Source: Zerene cesonia (lineage: Eukaryota > Arthropoda > Insecta > Lepidoptera > Pieridae). Taken from it: a DNA stretch of 64,000 bases. Of this stretch, positions 58,201-64,000 are shown piece by piece. A model generated the notes under the pieces. That model did no database searches, had not been told where the DNA came from, and saw only the letters and a list, made by a program, of their open reading frames with translations. Each line of letters begins with the position of its first letter. Within the stretch, counting starts at the first letter, position 1. Both the position numbers and the translations under genes were made by a program. The stretch is taken from assembly GCF_012273895.1 (NCBI RefSeq), contig NC_052129.1, positions 2,418,001 through 2,482,000 of the forward strand, read 5' to 3'.

Positions 58201-58500
58201 TACCTTCCTAATTACACCTTAAAGTCTTTAGAAATTGCTTTTTATTGACTATATGGATTTATAGATATACCCACACTGATGACATTTCTAATGACTGTAA
58301 GTCTATTGTTAATTAACATTCCTAACATATTTACATTTTTATCAATGCTTACTACTTTACCATAATACTAAGAAACCATAGCCCCACTTTAATTTTCAAT
58401 ATTGCAAACGTTAAAATAACATGATCGCAAGATTTTGGTGAAGCTATGAATTCTTAGTATTTCAAAACTCAAGAAAAATCGTCAACTCACCAAGACGCAT
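42291..58500 (-). CDS. Large single-pass membrane protein with EGF, SEA, EGF, EGF and TM (19 candidate exons)
   Basis: No named orthologue is recognised. In protein order, an N-terminal segment (exon 57668-57843) is followed by a TTYTYLTT module (56944-57096), a 1,960-codon Pro/Ser/Thr/Asn-rich exon (50755-56632), an EGF-like domain (50548-50682), a SEA domain (50128-50390 plus 49810-49939), a calcium-binding-type EGF (48214-48360), another EGF (47576-47695), a transmembrane segment (47050-47195) and a cytoplasmic tail down to TGA at 42291-42293. Phases agree at nearly every junction, giving about 2,650 residues. The layout, a long glycosylatable stalk followed by SEA and EGF near the membrane, is typical of membrane mucins, so an apical or matrix-facing adhesion or barrier role is inferred. 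The true 5' end and any signal peptide are not identified. The gene converges on Ank2. Confidence 0.8.
42451..42602 (+). repeat. Short element ending in CGGGCGAAGCCGGGGCGGAC
   Basis: CTGATCCGATTTGAATTCTT and a CACGGGCGAAGCCGGGGCGG tail are typical of lepidopteran short elements. It lies in the last intron of the minus-strand membrane gene. Confidence 0.55.
44306..44550 (+). mobile_element. GTACCACACC-type short element, longer copy
   Basis: It begins near GGGGGAAGTACCACACC, has GGCGTGAAATAGAGGC and TGTTTCGTACGGTAAG, and ends TTTACCATCAGGCGAACCAT, CAGCTCAGTTGTCC and an A-run. The A-rich end suggests retroposition. It lies immediately next to exon 44557-44698. Confidence 0.6.
45121..45250 (+). 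repeat. Weak interspersed-element remnant
   Basis: CTGGATATACTGAACCGATT, then CTATGTATCATAGGCTATTA, resembles the degenerate middle of the short elements above. Confidence 0.3.
45945..46025 (-). repeat. tRNA-like SINE head
   Basis: The reverse strand reads GGTGGCCGAGATGCTAGG (A-box-like) then GCGGGTTCGAATCCCGTC (B box), separated by an A-run instead of a proper anticodon arm. It fits a tRNA-derived SINE. Confidence 0.5.
47050..47695 (-). CDS. EGF3 and transmembrane exons
   Basis: Exon 47576-47695 encodes a compact EGF domain (CDTCNYHGTC then CECFKWYAGKTC). Exon 47050-47195 encodes a hydrophobic helix (VLITVTVSGLLIIAAATIYA) followed at once by SRRCC. The positive stop-transfer residues put the C-terminal side in the cytoplasm, and the two cysteines next to the membrane could be palmitoylated. 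The intron 47196-47575 holds nothing recognised. Confidence 0.88.
48001..48185 (+). repeat. Short element ending in GCGAAGCCGCGGGCAAAAGC
   Basis: It runs from AGTATAAAACAAAGTCGCTT through GGGCAATGGATTTTGATGGG to GTGTGCGAAGCCGCGGGCAA and CTAGTA. The head and tail are of the same kind as 42451-42602. Confidence 0.6.
48214..50682 (-). CDS. EGF1, SEA and calcium-binding-type EGF2 exons
   Basis: Exon 50548-50682 has six cysteines in EGF spacing (CQPDC, CQRIDGMMKCVC, final C). Exons 50128-50390 and 49810-49939 encode a SEA domain, from TYTVSLVLASQGNKR through EYHNLAIATHEGINRMV to GVVNDFYVQLSDNAHEYRLK. The position of the usual GSVVV self-cleavage motif reads GVVND, lacking the Ser nucleophile. Exon 48214-48360 begins DFDEC, the start of a calcium-binding EGF, and has six cysteines. 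Its phase fits exon 49810-49939 directly, although a 1,000-base gap lies in the intron (48361-49809). EGF/SEA/EGF clusters next to a membrane span are typical of membrane mucins and interphotoreceptor-matrix-type proteoglycans. Confidence 0.88.
48757..49756. other. Assembly gap (1,000 N)
   Basis: Exactly 1,000 N in the intron between the SEA and EGF2 exons of the minus-strand membrane gene. Confidence 0.98.
50755..56632 (-). CDS. Giant Pro/Ser/Thr/Asn-rich stalk exon
   Basis: A single exon of 5,878 bases runs from a TTATTTCAG acceptor to a GTATGT donor and encodes about 1,960 residues. It starts with Lys/Thr/Asp-rich sequence and an unusual Cys cluster (CTTTSCSCSH, about 56450-56480). A long Pro/Asn/Ile-rich disordered region follows, with many Asn-X-Ser/Thr sites and poly-proline runs (PPPPPKP). 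Near the 3' end comes a Thr/Val-rich segment with paired TLTVTHTKT and TLVLTNTHTST-type strands (about 51100-51400), resembling part of the same family as the neighbouring gene. Extensive glycosylation and an extended extracellular stalk are inferred from composition. There is no clean tandem mucin repeat. Confidence 0.88.
56944..57843 (-). CDS. N-terminal exons: NGVEV segment and TTYTYLTT module
   Basis: Exon 57668-57843 (TTTTCAG acceptor, GTAAAA donor) encodes about 58 residues including YDNTPWRPGRDTDQ and TRILSNGVEVLVKDK. The next exon ends at 56944 before GTAAGA and contains TTYTYLTT, SAISTFETIVSVVTT and ELKPTK, the same module repeated in the neighbouring gene and probably belonging to the DUF4758 family. 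Its start is placed at 57096 because that keeps phase 0. A stronger-looking acceptor (CCACCTCAG, exon start 57118) would need a phase-2 partner, so an undetected exon between the two is possible. Confidence 0.65.
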
Positions 58501-58590
58501 GGATCAGCTCGGGATGGTGGACAGGCCGTGGTAGGTACGTCAAGTCTTCAGAATTGGTCTCAGTCATCAAGTCATTCGTCTTAAATAATA
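58491..58590 (-). CDS. Candidate first exon of the SEA/EGF membrane gene
   Basis: On the minus strand ATG CGT CTT G is followed by a good donor (GTGAGT at 58485-58490). The leftover G joins the CG at the start of exon 57668-57843, reading MRLAFNTNAIVYD. An in-frame TGA lies two codons before the ATG. No signal peptide results, which is odd for a protein with extracellular domains, so this may be an untranslated first exon, an internal alternative start, or not an exon. The left boundary of the feature is given by the GTGAGT donor, and the 5' limit at 58590 is arbitrary. Confidence 0.3.
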
Positions 58591-59105
58591 TATGTGTTGT
58601 GTCTAGTCAAGTTTATTTCTTTGTATTCATTCAGTGAACCAAATGCATAATTTGGAAAATCATGTTTTCATTGTTTTTCTTTTTCATTGGTAATGATTAG
58701 AATATGTTAATTAAAATAAAAATGATTAAAATAAATAAAACAAATATCAAATTTTCATTACATTTTATTTTTAACATTTTAAGTCGTATTTTGCAATTTA
58801 CAATTAAAAGCAAGACGAGTATGTACGAGTATTAAGATTCTATCCATTAAAATTAACTTAGAACCAAGAGTCATTCTTAGGCAGTGATTAGATAGAAGTT
58901 ACCCAAGGTACATTTCTGGTAACAAAAAGAATATTTTTGGTGATTCTAAAGAAGTATACACATATAAATCTAATAAAGTACAAAAGAGTATTTTATCTTA
59001 AACTATTTATTACATCTATAAGGCACTATTCATAGCTAACTTACTATGATACAATGGAAATAAATAACTACACCATTACTATACACCTAACCAATTGTTC
59101 GGTCT
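58591..59105. other. Interval between the two TTYTYFTT-module genes
   Basis: On the minus strand this is downstream of the TGA at 59106. AATAAA on that strand occurs around 59007-59012 and 58763-58768, so it may be the 3' UTR of the right-hand gene. No promoter is recognised. Confidence 0.45.
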
Positions 59106-62100
59106 TCAAGAGACGTCGTCCACTGAGCTTTGTTTTCTATTCCTAATTGAAGAAGGGCTTGCTAATTTTGCGACATAAGTTGGTGAAGCGTCATATTTTA
59201 TGTGATTACTTAAACTTCCTACTATACTTTCTAAGCTTTGTGTTTCGAGTTGAGATTCCTTTTCTGAACTTAAAAAGTATTTATCCATATCGGATAATAT
59301 AGAGTTTTCAAGGGCGGTGTTATCATGCGAGCTATACAGTTCGTCAATAGATGGTAGCAAAGATGGTAGGATTTGGACATCCTCGTAATATATGGCCTCT
59401 CTTTTCCTAACAGTTTGAGTGTCATCAGTAACTACGGTTGACAGAACTGTGCTAAATTCTCCAGGGTGTTTTCCAGATACGTATAGCGTTACTACACTCG
59501 TTTGTTTTGGTGGACTTGGTTTTGCAGCCTTCGTCCTGTGCCTTTTTCGAGTTGGAGGCGGTAATGGAGGAGCGATGTCTTCCTCATCTTCATCGCGTAT
59601 ATCATCAGAAAAATCTTCGTTACTATTTAAATCAGATAGAATGTTGGGTTTGGGACTATTACTATAGATATCATTGTTTAAATTATTTTGAGCAATATTG
59701 TTTTGACCTAAGTTATTAGACAGCGCATTAAGGTCGGATTGACTTAAACCCAATAAAGGATTAGCAGTTTGAAGTGATAATCCTTGTTGCTGTTGTTGTT
59801 GCTGCTGCTGTTGCTGTAGAAGCAGCGGCAAAAGAAGAGAATTAAATTGAGGTGGAGGAGCAAGTACTGTTGGAGTTGTAACTACAGTATCAGTTATATA
59901 TTCAGTGGCCGTGATGACATTCGTAGTTGGATCAACGATTGTGGTTAAAATTGGTGTACCTCTAAATGTAATGGGAAGAACAGTTTCTCGAGCATCAGTG
60001 ACTGTTGTTACATAGGTAGTAGATCTAGTTTTGTACTCGGTTACAGGTGTTTGTACTACGGGTTGTTGGGGTAACAATGCTTGGCCTTGTAATGCTAGAA
60101 GAGGGTTTATTGCAGGTTGCTGATTACCCAAAAGTAGTTGAGAAAGTAATAAGTTAGCCAAAGGAACATTTGCGTTAATTTCTGGCGCTACTGTTTGTAC
60201 TATTGGTTCTACATTATAAACTGTACTTGGTAAAATGTGGGAATAAGAAGTTTTACGACCGCGAATGGTTGTTGGTGTAAATATGACAGTCGTGGTTGGT
60301 GTTTCATGTAGAACAAATTTAGTTACTTTAGTAGCTCCGTTGTCGGCTAATTCAGTAGACTCAAAAGCAAGAACCAATTGCTGGTTACCCAAAGGACCAA
60401 GTGAGGTGGACACTTGATTTAATAAAAGTGTTTCTATGCTAGGTTTTGCAGTAAGAATATTTTTGTACTCTGTTATTTTTCCATTCACTACAGGAATGGT
60501 TACTTCTATTGGAAGTTGATGAGTGATTGTTATTTTGCCATCATTCAAAATGTTATCATATTTATTATGTCTTTCTCCGCTGAAGTTTTCGAATGAATTT
60601 CTTTGTCTACTAGATGCTCTACTGGTTGTTGTTCGAGCACGAGATCTACTTGTTGTGCGTCCTGATGATGACCTTGATGACTGGGTACTCTTTCCAGATA
60701 AACGTGGAGCTTTTGGTCTTGATGAAATAGTTGTTGTTCTTGACGAGGTCCTTGCTTTACCACGCCTATACGCGGGAGCCGAAGTAGTTGTTGTCCTACT
60801 TTCACCGCGAACTATAAACGGTTGTCTAACTGAAGATTTTGGTGCTGTAACCGTTGTGCTTCTTGAGTTTGCAGATGGACGAACGTTATAACGTCCTGCT
60901 TTAGGTTTAGCGGGAGCAGGAGCCTCAGTCTCTGGTTCAGGTTCTGCTTTTCTCGTAATAGCAGATTTCGTGCTTGGTCGTCGGAAATTTGTGAACTTTC
61001 TATTTCCATAATCGACCTGACGTTTAACCCTTCTTTTAAAACCAAAAGGTCTTATTGAGACAATATTTGATCGTTTTGGAGAAGGCGTTGCAGGAGTTGC
61101 AACCTTTTGTTCTCGTCTGTCAGATGATTCGTAATCATTGTCTTCTTCAAATTCTTCTTCGTCAAGAATTTCATCACTTTCATCAACCTTTTGCTCATTT
61201 TCTCCAATTTCTTCTTCAGGTTCAGGTTCCGGTTGCTTGAATAGATTTCTACGAGGGAACAAAGAGTTTGGACGTTGTCTACGTAATGACAATAATGGAT
61301 TATTGGTAGTTCTGGTAGTAGTTCTTCTAGTTGTTGTTGTTGTTACACGACCACGTGCTGTGACACTCCTTCTTGCAGAAGGCGTTGTTGTTCTTGGAGT
61401 AATTGCTGTGCCTGGTTGCCGGGCAATTGGGGGTCGCCTAAATCGAAGTAGTGGATTGTTGGTAGTTTGACGAGGAGGGCTTTCTGTGAATTCATCTAAG
61501 GACTCAGTTGCGTTTTCTTCCTGTTGTGTCGCATATGTTTCTGCTTCGTTAGGTTCCGTATAGAATAAAGAACTAGATTGTCTACCACTTCTTAATCTTG
61601 ATGATGCTGTAGGACGTATTCTTGATGCAGCCGATCTGCTTGCAAAGTCCAAACTATTACCTCGCGTAGAGCTTGATCTAAAACCGGTACGACGAGATGT
61701 GGGTTGTATACTTGCTCTTCCAAATCCACCAGGTCTGGAAGCTGGAATATTTGCAGACAAGTTTATTGTTGCGCTGCTTCGACCTGAGAATCTTCTACTT
61801 GGATTTAATGAACTACCAACGACAGATTGTTTTCTACTTCCACCAAAACCTCCCGTTGGTCTCACAGATTTTAATGTAGGTGTAGCAGTAATAGTTGGTG
61901 TGAATTCCGGCCGAGTAATTGTTGTAGCACTAGCAGGTATGGGTTGACGTTTGGGACTAAATGTTGGCCTGTTTCTTGATGCAAATGGAATAATAACAGG
62001 TGTAAATGTGGGTTTCTTTGTGGTAAAACTGAGACGCCCTCTTTTTCTCGTATTCGAATCATCATCTTCTTCTTCGGAATCTTGTCTTGTTTCTGTCGTA

Positions 62101-64000
62101 GTTTCTGGCTCAGAAACGGAACTTTCAATAACCTCTGGATTCGATGTCAGGAGACTAGATGATTCTGTAGAAGTAGTCGATGTAGATGTTGATGTAGTTG
62201 TAGTTGTTTCTTCTATGGTTTTATTGTCGTTAGTTACTATTGTAGAGTCACCTGATATAACAGCAACTTGAGAAAACAGAATTTTCTTTTCTTGTTCCGG
62301 TGGTGATTCAGGCTTTTCTGCTTTATCTGGATTAACTTCAGCAAACAAATTATCTATGTATGTTCCTTGTAATAATGTGGTTGTTACAGAAGATAGATCA
62401 GGAAGTTTGGTTGTCTTTATCTCTTCCTTTATTTGACTTGGTGCAATAAACGATTTATCACTATCCTGGATTAAATTCTTATCTACAGCACCAGTTGGCA
62501 CTTTTCTACCAAGTTGATTATCTTCAAGAACCTTTGTATTATCTACAATATTTGTAACAGTCTCCAAACTACTTCTTATTTGTGATGTATTACCAGTATA
62601 GAACGTCGTAAAATATGTATAAGTGGTATAAAATGTTGCTTTTCCGTCCTCGTGCTCTAAATTATCTTCAATAACAGATGGTTGAATATTAAGCAAATCT
62701 AATTCTTTTTGCGAGGGGATATTTTCAACATCAATTGGCGATGTATCTATAGGGCTTATAGAAGGAGAAACTTGAACCGTCGGAGTGACTATGTTTGATA
62801 CAATTTCTTCGCGGCTTGTTATTGTCGTAGACTTATCCTTATATAAGGTTGTCCAATACGTAAACGTAGTGTAATAAGTTATTGGTAGATTATTTTCCTC
62901 TTCTTGTTCCATTTTTGGTGTGATAGTTTCAGTTACGACATTTGTTATTGTCTCTAACCGACTCTTAACTTTACTAGAATCTTTACCAATGTACATAGTA
63001 GTGAAATATGTAAAGGTCGTATAACTTGTCTGTAATAGAAGAGTAGGTGATGGTAATATTTCATCGATATTACTTTCCGAGCTTATTTGATCATCGAGGA
63101 CATTATTGTTATCAAGATATTTAGTTTCACCTTTAGACGATGAAGATTTAACATCTGTTACATAAGAATTCTCTGATATTAAAGGATTCGAATCAATACT
63201 TAACAACATGTCAACCTCCACGGGGGTAGGTTGTGGCGATGACTCCTTGGAATTTTCTTCCAAATTATTTTCTTTCGTTGATACACTGCTTTCCATGGAT
63301 GCATTTTCATTTTCACTATCTTGTATTTTTCCCTTGATTTGTTTACAATTCCTAAAATCAAATTGTGCCCTCGTATTTTCTACAGCGAGTGGGTTTACTT
63401 TCGTAGGTATGAGTTCATCAGGGCCAACATAATTTGTATAAACTTCACTTCTACTACAAACATTCGCATCCGAACCAACATAAATTGTTGTAAAGAATGT
63501 GTAAGTTGTAAAATAAGTTTTCACGCCATCCGGTTTTATACTTGCTATAATATCATCACCTAATATGGGAGTTGGCGTTTGAGAACTGTACTGTTCACCA
63601 ACTTCAACTGATTCAATAACATCTTTATTTTTAACTAAATCAATAATGCTATTAATTGCAAACGTTTCTGTCGGCCTGCCAATACCTACATTAGTTGGAG
63701 CAATCTCACCTTCATTAAAAGCGTCGATCAGTGAAGGGTCCATTTTGGATAGGTCAATCGTGTTCGTTATAATATTAGTCACTATCGATTTATGGCTTGC
63801 TACACTAGATGTTTGGTCCCCAAAGAATGTAGTAAAGTATGTATAGGTCGTGTATAACGTTTTATAGATAAGATCAATTTCATTTTCTGCATCATTAACT
63901 TCTTCATTTGCCTCTTTGTAATTTACTTGCTCCGTTGGAGTATGTTCCGTACTAACAGATACTTCCACGTGACTTTGACTTGTAGAAACCCTCTCAGCTG
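59106..64000 (-). CDS. Secreted or cleaved TTYTYFTT-module protein, 5'-partial giant exon
   Basis: One open frame of about 1,630 codons runs from the right edge to TGA at 59106-59108. It is open upstream, so the start and any signal peptide lie outside the window. The N-terminal third has five copies of a module like TTYTYFTTFY followed by SRxETVTNVV and often PTKV, probably DUF4758. The middle is Arg/Ser/Thr/Pro-rich (about 61200-62100), then acidic, then a furin-type RRVKRQ site (about 61015-61035). Next come Arg/Ser/Thr-rich sequence, hydrophobic beta-type Thr/Val segments (TRSTTYVTTVTDARETVLP), a Leu/Gln region with poly-Gln, and a charged C-terminal end with RKRE. A secreted, glycosylated and proteolysed matrix protein is inferred. 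No transmembrane segment is seen. Confidence 0.8.
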   Translation of the reverse strand, partial: AERVSTSQSHVEVSVSTEHTPTEQVNYKEANEEVNDAENEIDLIYKTLYTTYTYFTTFFGDQTSSVASHKSIVTNIITNTIDLSKMDPSLIDAFNEGEIAPTNVGIGRPTETFAINSIIDLVKNKDVIESVEVGEQYSSQTPTPILGDDIIASIKPDGVKTYFTTYTFFTTIYVGSDANVCSRSEVYTNYVGPDELIPTKVNPLAVENTRAQFDFRNCKQIKGKIQDSENENASMESSVSTKENNLEENSKESSPQPTPVEVDMLLSIDSNPLISENSYVTDVKSSSSKGETKYLDNNNVLDDQISSESNIDEILPSPTLLLQTSYTTFTYFTTMYIGKDSSKVKSRLETITNVVTETITPKMEQEEENNLPITYYTTFTYWTTLYKDKSTTITSREEIVSNIVTPTVQVSPSISPIDTSPIDVENIPSQKELDLLNIQPSVIEDNLEHEDGKATFYTTYTYFTTFYTGNTSQIRSSLETVTNIVDNTKVLEDNQLGRKVPTGAVDKNLIQDSDKSFIAPSQIKEEIKTTKLPDLSSVTTTLLQGTYIDNLFAEVNPDKAEKPESPPEQEKKILFSQVAVISGDSTIVTNDNKTIEETTTTTSTSTSTTSTESSSLLTSNPEVIESSVSEPETTTETRQDSEEEDDDSNTRKRGRLSFTTKKPTFTPVIIPFASRNRPTFSPKRQPIPASATTITRPEFTPTITATPTLKSVRPTGGFGGSRKQSVVGSSLNPSRRFSGRSSATINLSANIPASRPGGFGRASIQPTSRRTGFRSSSTRGNSLDFASRSAASRIRPTASSRLRSGRQSSSLFYTEPNEAETYATQQEENATESLDEFTESPPRQTTNNPLLRFRRPPIARQPGTAITPRTTTPSARRSVTARGRVTTTTTRRTTTRTTNNPLLSLRRQRPNSLFPRRNLFKQPEPEPEEEIGENEQKVDESDEILDEEEFEEDNDYESSDRREQKVATPATPSPKRSNIVSIRPFGFKRRVKRQVDYGNRKFTNFRRPSTKSAITRKAEPEPETEAPAPAKPKAGRYNVRPSANSRSTTVTAPKSSVRQPFIVRGESRTTTTSAPAYRRGKARTSSRTTTISSRPKAPRLSGKSTQSSRSSSGRTTSRSRARTTTSRASSRQRNSFENFSGERHNKYDNILNDGKITITHQLPIEVTIPVVNGKITEYKNILTAKPSIETLLLNQVSTSLGPLGNQQLVLAFESTELADNGATKVTKFVLHETPTTTVIFTPTTIRGRKTSYSHILPSTVYNVEPIVQTVAPEINANVPLANLLLSQLLLGNQQPAINPLLALQGQALLPQQPVVQTPVTEYKTRSTTYVTTVTDARETVLPITFRGTPILTTIVDPTTNVITATEYITDTVVTTPTVLAPPPQFNSLLLPLLLQQQQQQQQQQQGLSLQTANPLLGLSQSDLNALSNNLGQNNIAQNNLNNDIYSNSPKPNILSDLNSNEDFSDDIRDEDEEDIAPPLPPPTRKRHRTKAAKPSPPKQTSVVTLYVSGKHPGEFSTVLSTVVTDDTQTVRKREAIYYEDVQILPSLLPSIDELYSSHDNTALENSILSDMDKYFLSSEKESQLETQSLESIVGSLSNHIKYDASPTYVAKLASPSSIRNRKQSSVDDVS
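59776..59821 (-). repeat. Poly-glutamine tract
   Basis: A CAG/CAA run on the minus strand encodes about eleven consecutive Gln after a Leu-rich stretch. The mixed codons suggest it is less prone to slippage than a pure CAG run. Confidence 0.85.

Noticed and set aside
59106..59300. Splice from the right-hand giant exon into 57843
   Set aside because: No good donor with the needed phase is visible before the TGA, so a real stop is the simpler reading. Still listed as testable.
60523..60891. Plus-strand frame of 122 codons in the right-hand gene
   Set aside because: Antisense to Arg/Ser/Thr-rich codons of a well-supported coding exon.

Overview
The window looks like a scaffold piece from a lepidopteran insect (moth or butterfly). 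It is AT-rich, its genes have many introns, and the introns carry short interspersed elements of the kind scattered through lepidopteran genomes, such as units beginning CTAGCTGCGCCCC and tRNA-headed SINEs. Three 1,000-base runs of N are assembly gaps. All exon borders below come from reading frame, codon phase at each junction and GT/AG signals. No transcript evidence was available.

Region 1 (22-41270, + strand) is the 3' two-thirds of an ankyrin gene, best matched to insect ankyrin 2 (Ank2). It enters the window inside the membrane-binding domain, and 14 full ankyrin repeats plus a degenerate last one are visible. It continues through a linker, two ZU5 domains, the UPA domain and a death domain, then an enormous acidic Ser/Thr/Lys/Glu-rich tail. 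The tail is coded by long exons at 20056-21183, 24229-26486, 26845-27865 and 29343-34956. About 43 exons join in phase into roughly 5,490 codons. This is the giant-exon arrangement known from the long Drosophila Ank2 isoforms, which link membrane proteins to spectrin and microtubules in axons and presynaptic terminals.

Region 2 (42291-58500, - strand) is a large single-pass membrane protein lying tail to tail with Ank2. In order it has a TTYTYLTT-type module, a roughly 1,960-codon Pro/Ser/Thr/Asn-rich exon ending in a Thr/Val-rich segment, an EGF-like domain, a SEA domain, two more EGF-like domains, a transmembrane segment, and a cytoplasmic tail spread over nine small exons. I do not recognise a named orthologue.

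Region 3 (59106-64000, - strand, running off the right edge) is one huge exon of a second related protein. It carries at least five TTYTYFTT modules (probably the DUF4758 family), an Arg/Ser/Thr-rich centre, a furin-type site and a poly-Gln tract. It ends in its own stop codon, so it is most simply an adjacent related gene upstream of region 2, although one complex locus is not excluded.

The most notable points are four tandem repeats inside an Ank2 giant exon, paired motifs in the 5.6-kb exon, a possible alternative Ank2 C-terminus, the two neighbouring TTYTYFTT-module genes, and a SEA domain lacking the usual self-cleavage serine. No prokaryotic-type system, CRISPR array or functional RNA gene was seen.
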